Shown here: in pieces, positions 61,347 to 61,694 of the stretch
How positions within the stretch are numbered: position 1 is the first letter of the stretch
Layout of the letters: every line of letters begins with the position of its first letter
From: an uncultured Collinsella sp.
GTDB taxonomy: Bacteria > Actinomycetota > Coriobacteriia > Coriobacteriales > Coriobacteriaceae
Length of the DNA stretch: 61,694 bases
NCBI GenBank assembly: GCA_900552385.1
Contig: URZI01000011.1
Location: forward strand, 1-61,694
Direction: 5' to 3'
Made by a program: the position numbers and the translations under genes
Notes under the pieces: model-generated
Seen by the model: only the letters and a program-made list of their open reading frames with translations
What the model was told of the DNA's origin: nothing
Database searches by the model: none

Positions 61347-61694
61347 CACCGCTCCTTAAACGAAAGTTTGATAGTTACCTTGGAAAACGCGACGGTCACG
61401 CCGCCGTGAGCGAGCTTCGGGAAGATAAGTTTGCCCCCCTCCGCGAGCGCCGCGCGCTCGCACACGTTGTCGACCCCCACCGTCGCGCGCACGAAATCAG
61501 ATGGCGAAACGCTGCCTTCGACCTGCGACAACTCCTCTGCGGAATACGTCGCAAGCGGGATATTACGCGCGCGGCAGAAGGCGAGCAGACCCTCCTCGTG
61601 CGCCTTCACGTCGATCGTCGCCGCCTCGCGCACGGCCGAAGGCGAGATGCCCGCCTGCCCGCACGCGAGAAGAAACGCCTCCCCGATCGCTTCG
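61346..61694 (-). CDS. cbiG: Cobalt-precorrin-5A hydrolase, C-terminal part (runs off window)
   Basis: The last 115 codons. EAIGEAFLLACGQAGISPSA, then AATIDVKAHEEGLLAFCRAR, LSQVEGSVSPSDFVRATVGV, NVCERAALAEGGKLIFPKL and the terminal KVTIKLSFKER match the CbiG C-terminal domain. It opens the delta-lactone and releases acetaldehyde, a step specific to the anaerobic (early cobalt insertion) pathway. The N-terminus and upstream genes lie outside the window. Confidence 0.88.
   Translation of the reverse strand, partial: EAIGEAFLLACGQAGISPSAVREAATIDVKAHEEGLLAFCRARNIPLATYSAEELSQVEGSVSPSDFVRATVGVDNVCERAALAEGGKLIFPKLAHGGVTVAFSKVTIKLSFKER

Overview
The window looks like chromosomal DNA of a gut actinobacterium of the class Coriobacteriia, most probably Collinsella. 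This is inferred from gene content and base composition. The glycogen operon order (glgB-glgP-glgC-glgD-glgA), the moderately high GC of the housekeeping genes, the single-chain iron-sulfur serine dehydratase and the strongly coupled minus-strand cobalamin operon all fit. No species-level marker (rRNA) is present.

Positions 1-16050 (all minus strand) are a surface-polysaccharide locus. It is bounded by GC-rich nucleotide-sugar genes (rfbB and rfbA at one end, a 5'-truncated ugd at the other) and filled with lower-GC cassette genes: a PssD/PssE glycosyltransferase pair, two adjacent ATP-grasp proteins, three more glycosyltransferases, a Wzy polymerase, a pyruvyl transferase, a Wzx flippase, an F420-hydrogenase-beta-like protein and two hexapeptide acetyltransferases. 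Wzx, Wzy and one acetyltransferase each carry a one- or two-base lesion that breaks the frame, so the locus is either decaying, phase-variable, or affected by sequencing indels. A two-gene module (DUF4869-like protein plus a small P-loop protein) is wedged between rfbA and rfbB.

Positions 16050-17400 are a junction region: a GIY-YIG nuclease gene, a 48-codon stump of an ADP-ribosylglycohydrolase, and a complete tRNA-Ala(GGC) with its own promoter and terminator. Positions 17459-18799 hold thiamine pyrophosphokinase and a HAD phosphatase.

Positions 18800-32130 (plus strand) are the glycogen/maltodextrin region: glgB, glgP, glgC, glgD, glgA and a 1098-residue fusion of a GH13 amylase-type domain to a GH77 4-alpha-glucanotransferase. 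Glycogen synthase and, to a lesser extent, branching enzyme carry long Lys/Ala/Thr-rich histone-H1-like C-terminal tails, the most unusual protein feature of the window. Similar LacI-family-type operator motifs lie upstream of glgB and of the fusion gene.

Positions 32215-48800 are housekeeping: an FmdB zinc ribbon; the minus-strand priA-def-fmt-rsmB series; gltX; metK; sdaA; an L,D-transpeptidase; and a MacA/MacB-type export system. Intergenic spaces here contain three kinds of palindromic elements. One kind is present twice (35128-35264 and 41613-41733), with compensatory changes in its stems.

Positions 48835-61694 (minus strand) are fourteen overlapping cobalamin genes running from a partial cbiG to cobK. 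They include a CbiE-CbiT fusion and a CobU-like/CobC-phosphatase fusion, and are more GC-rich than the rest of the window.
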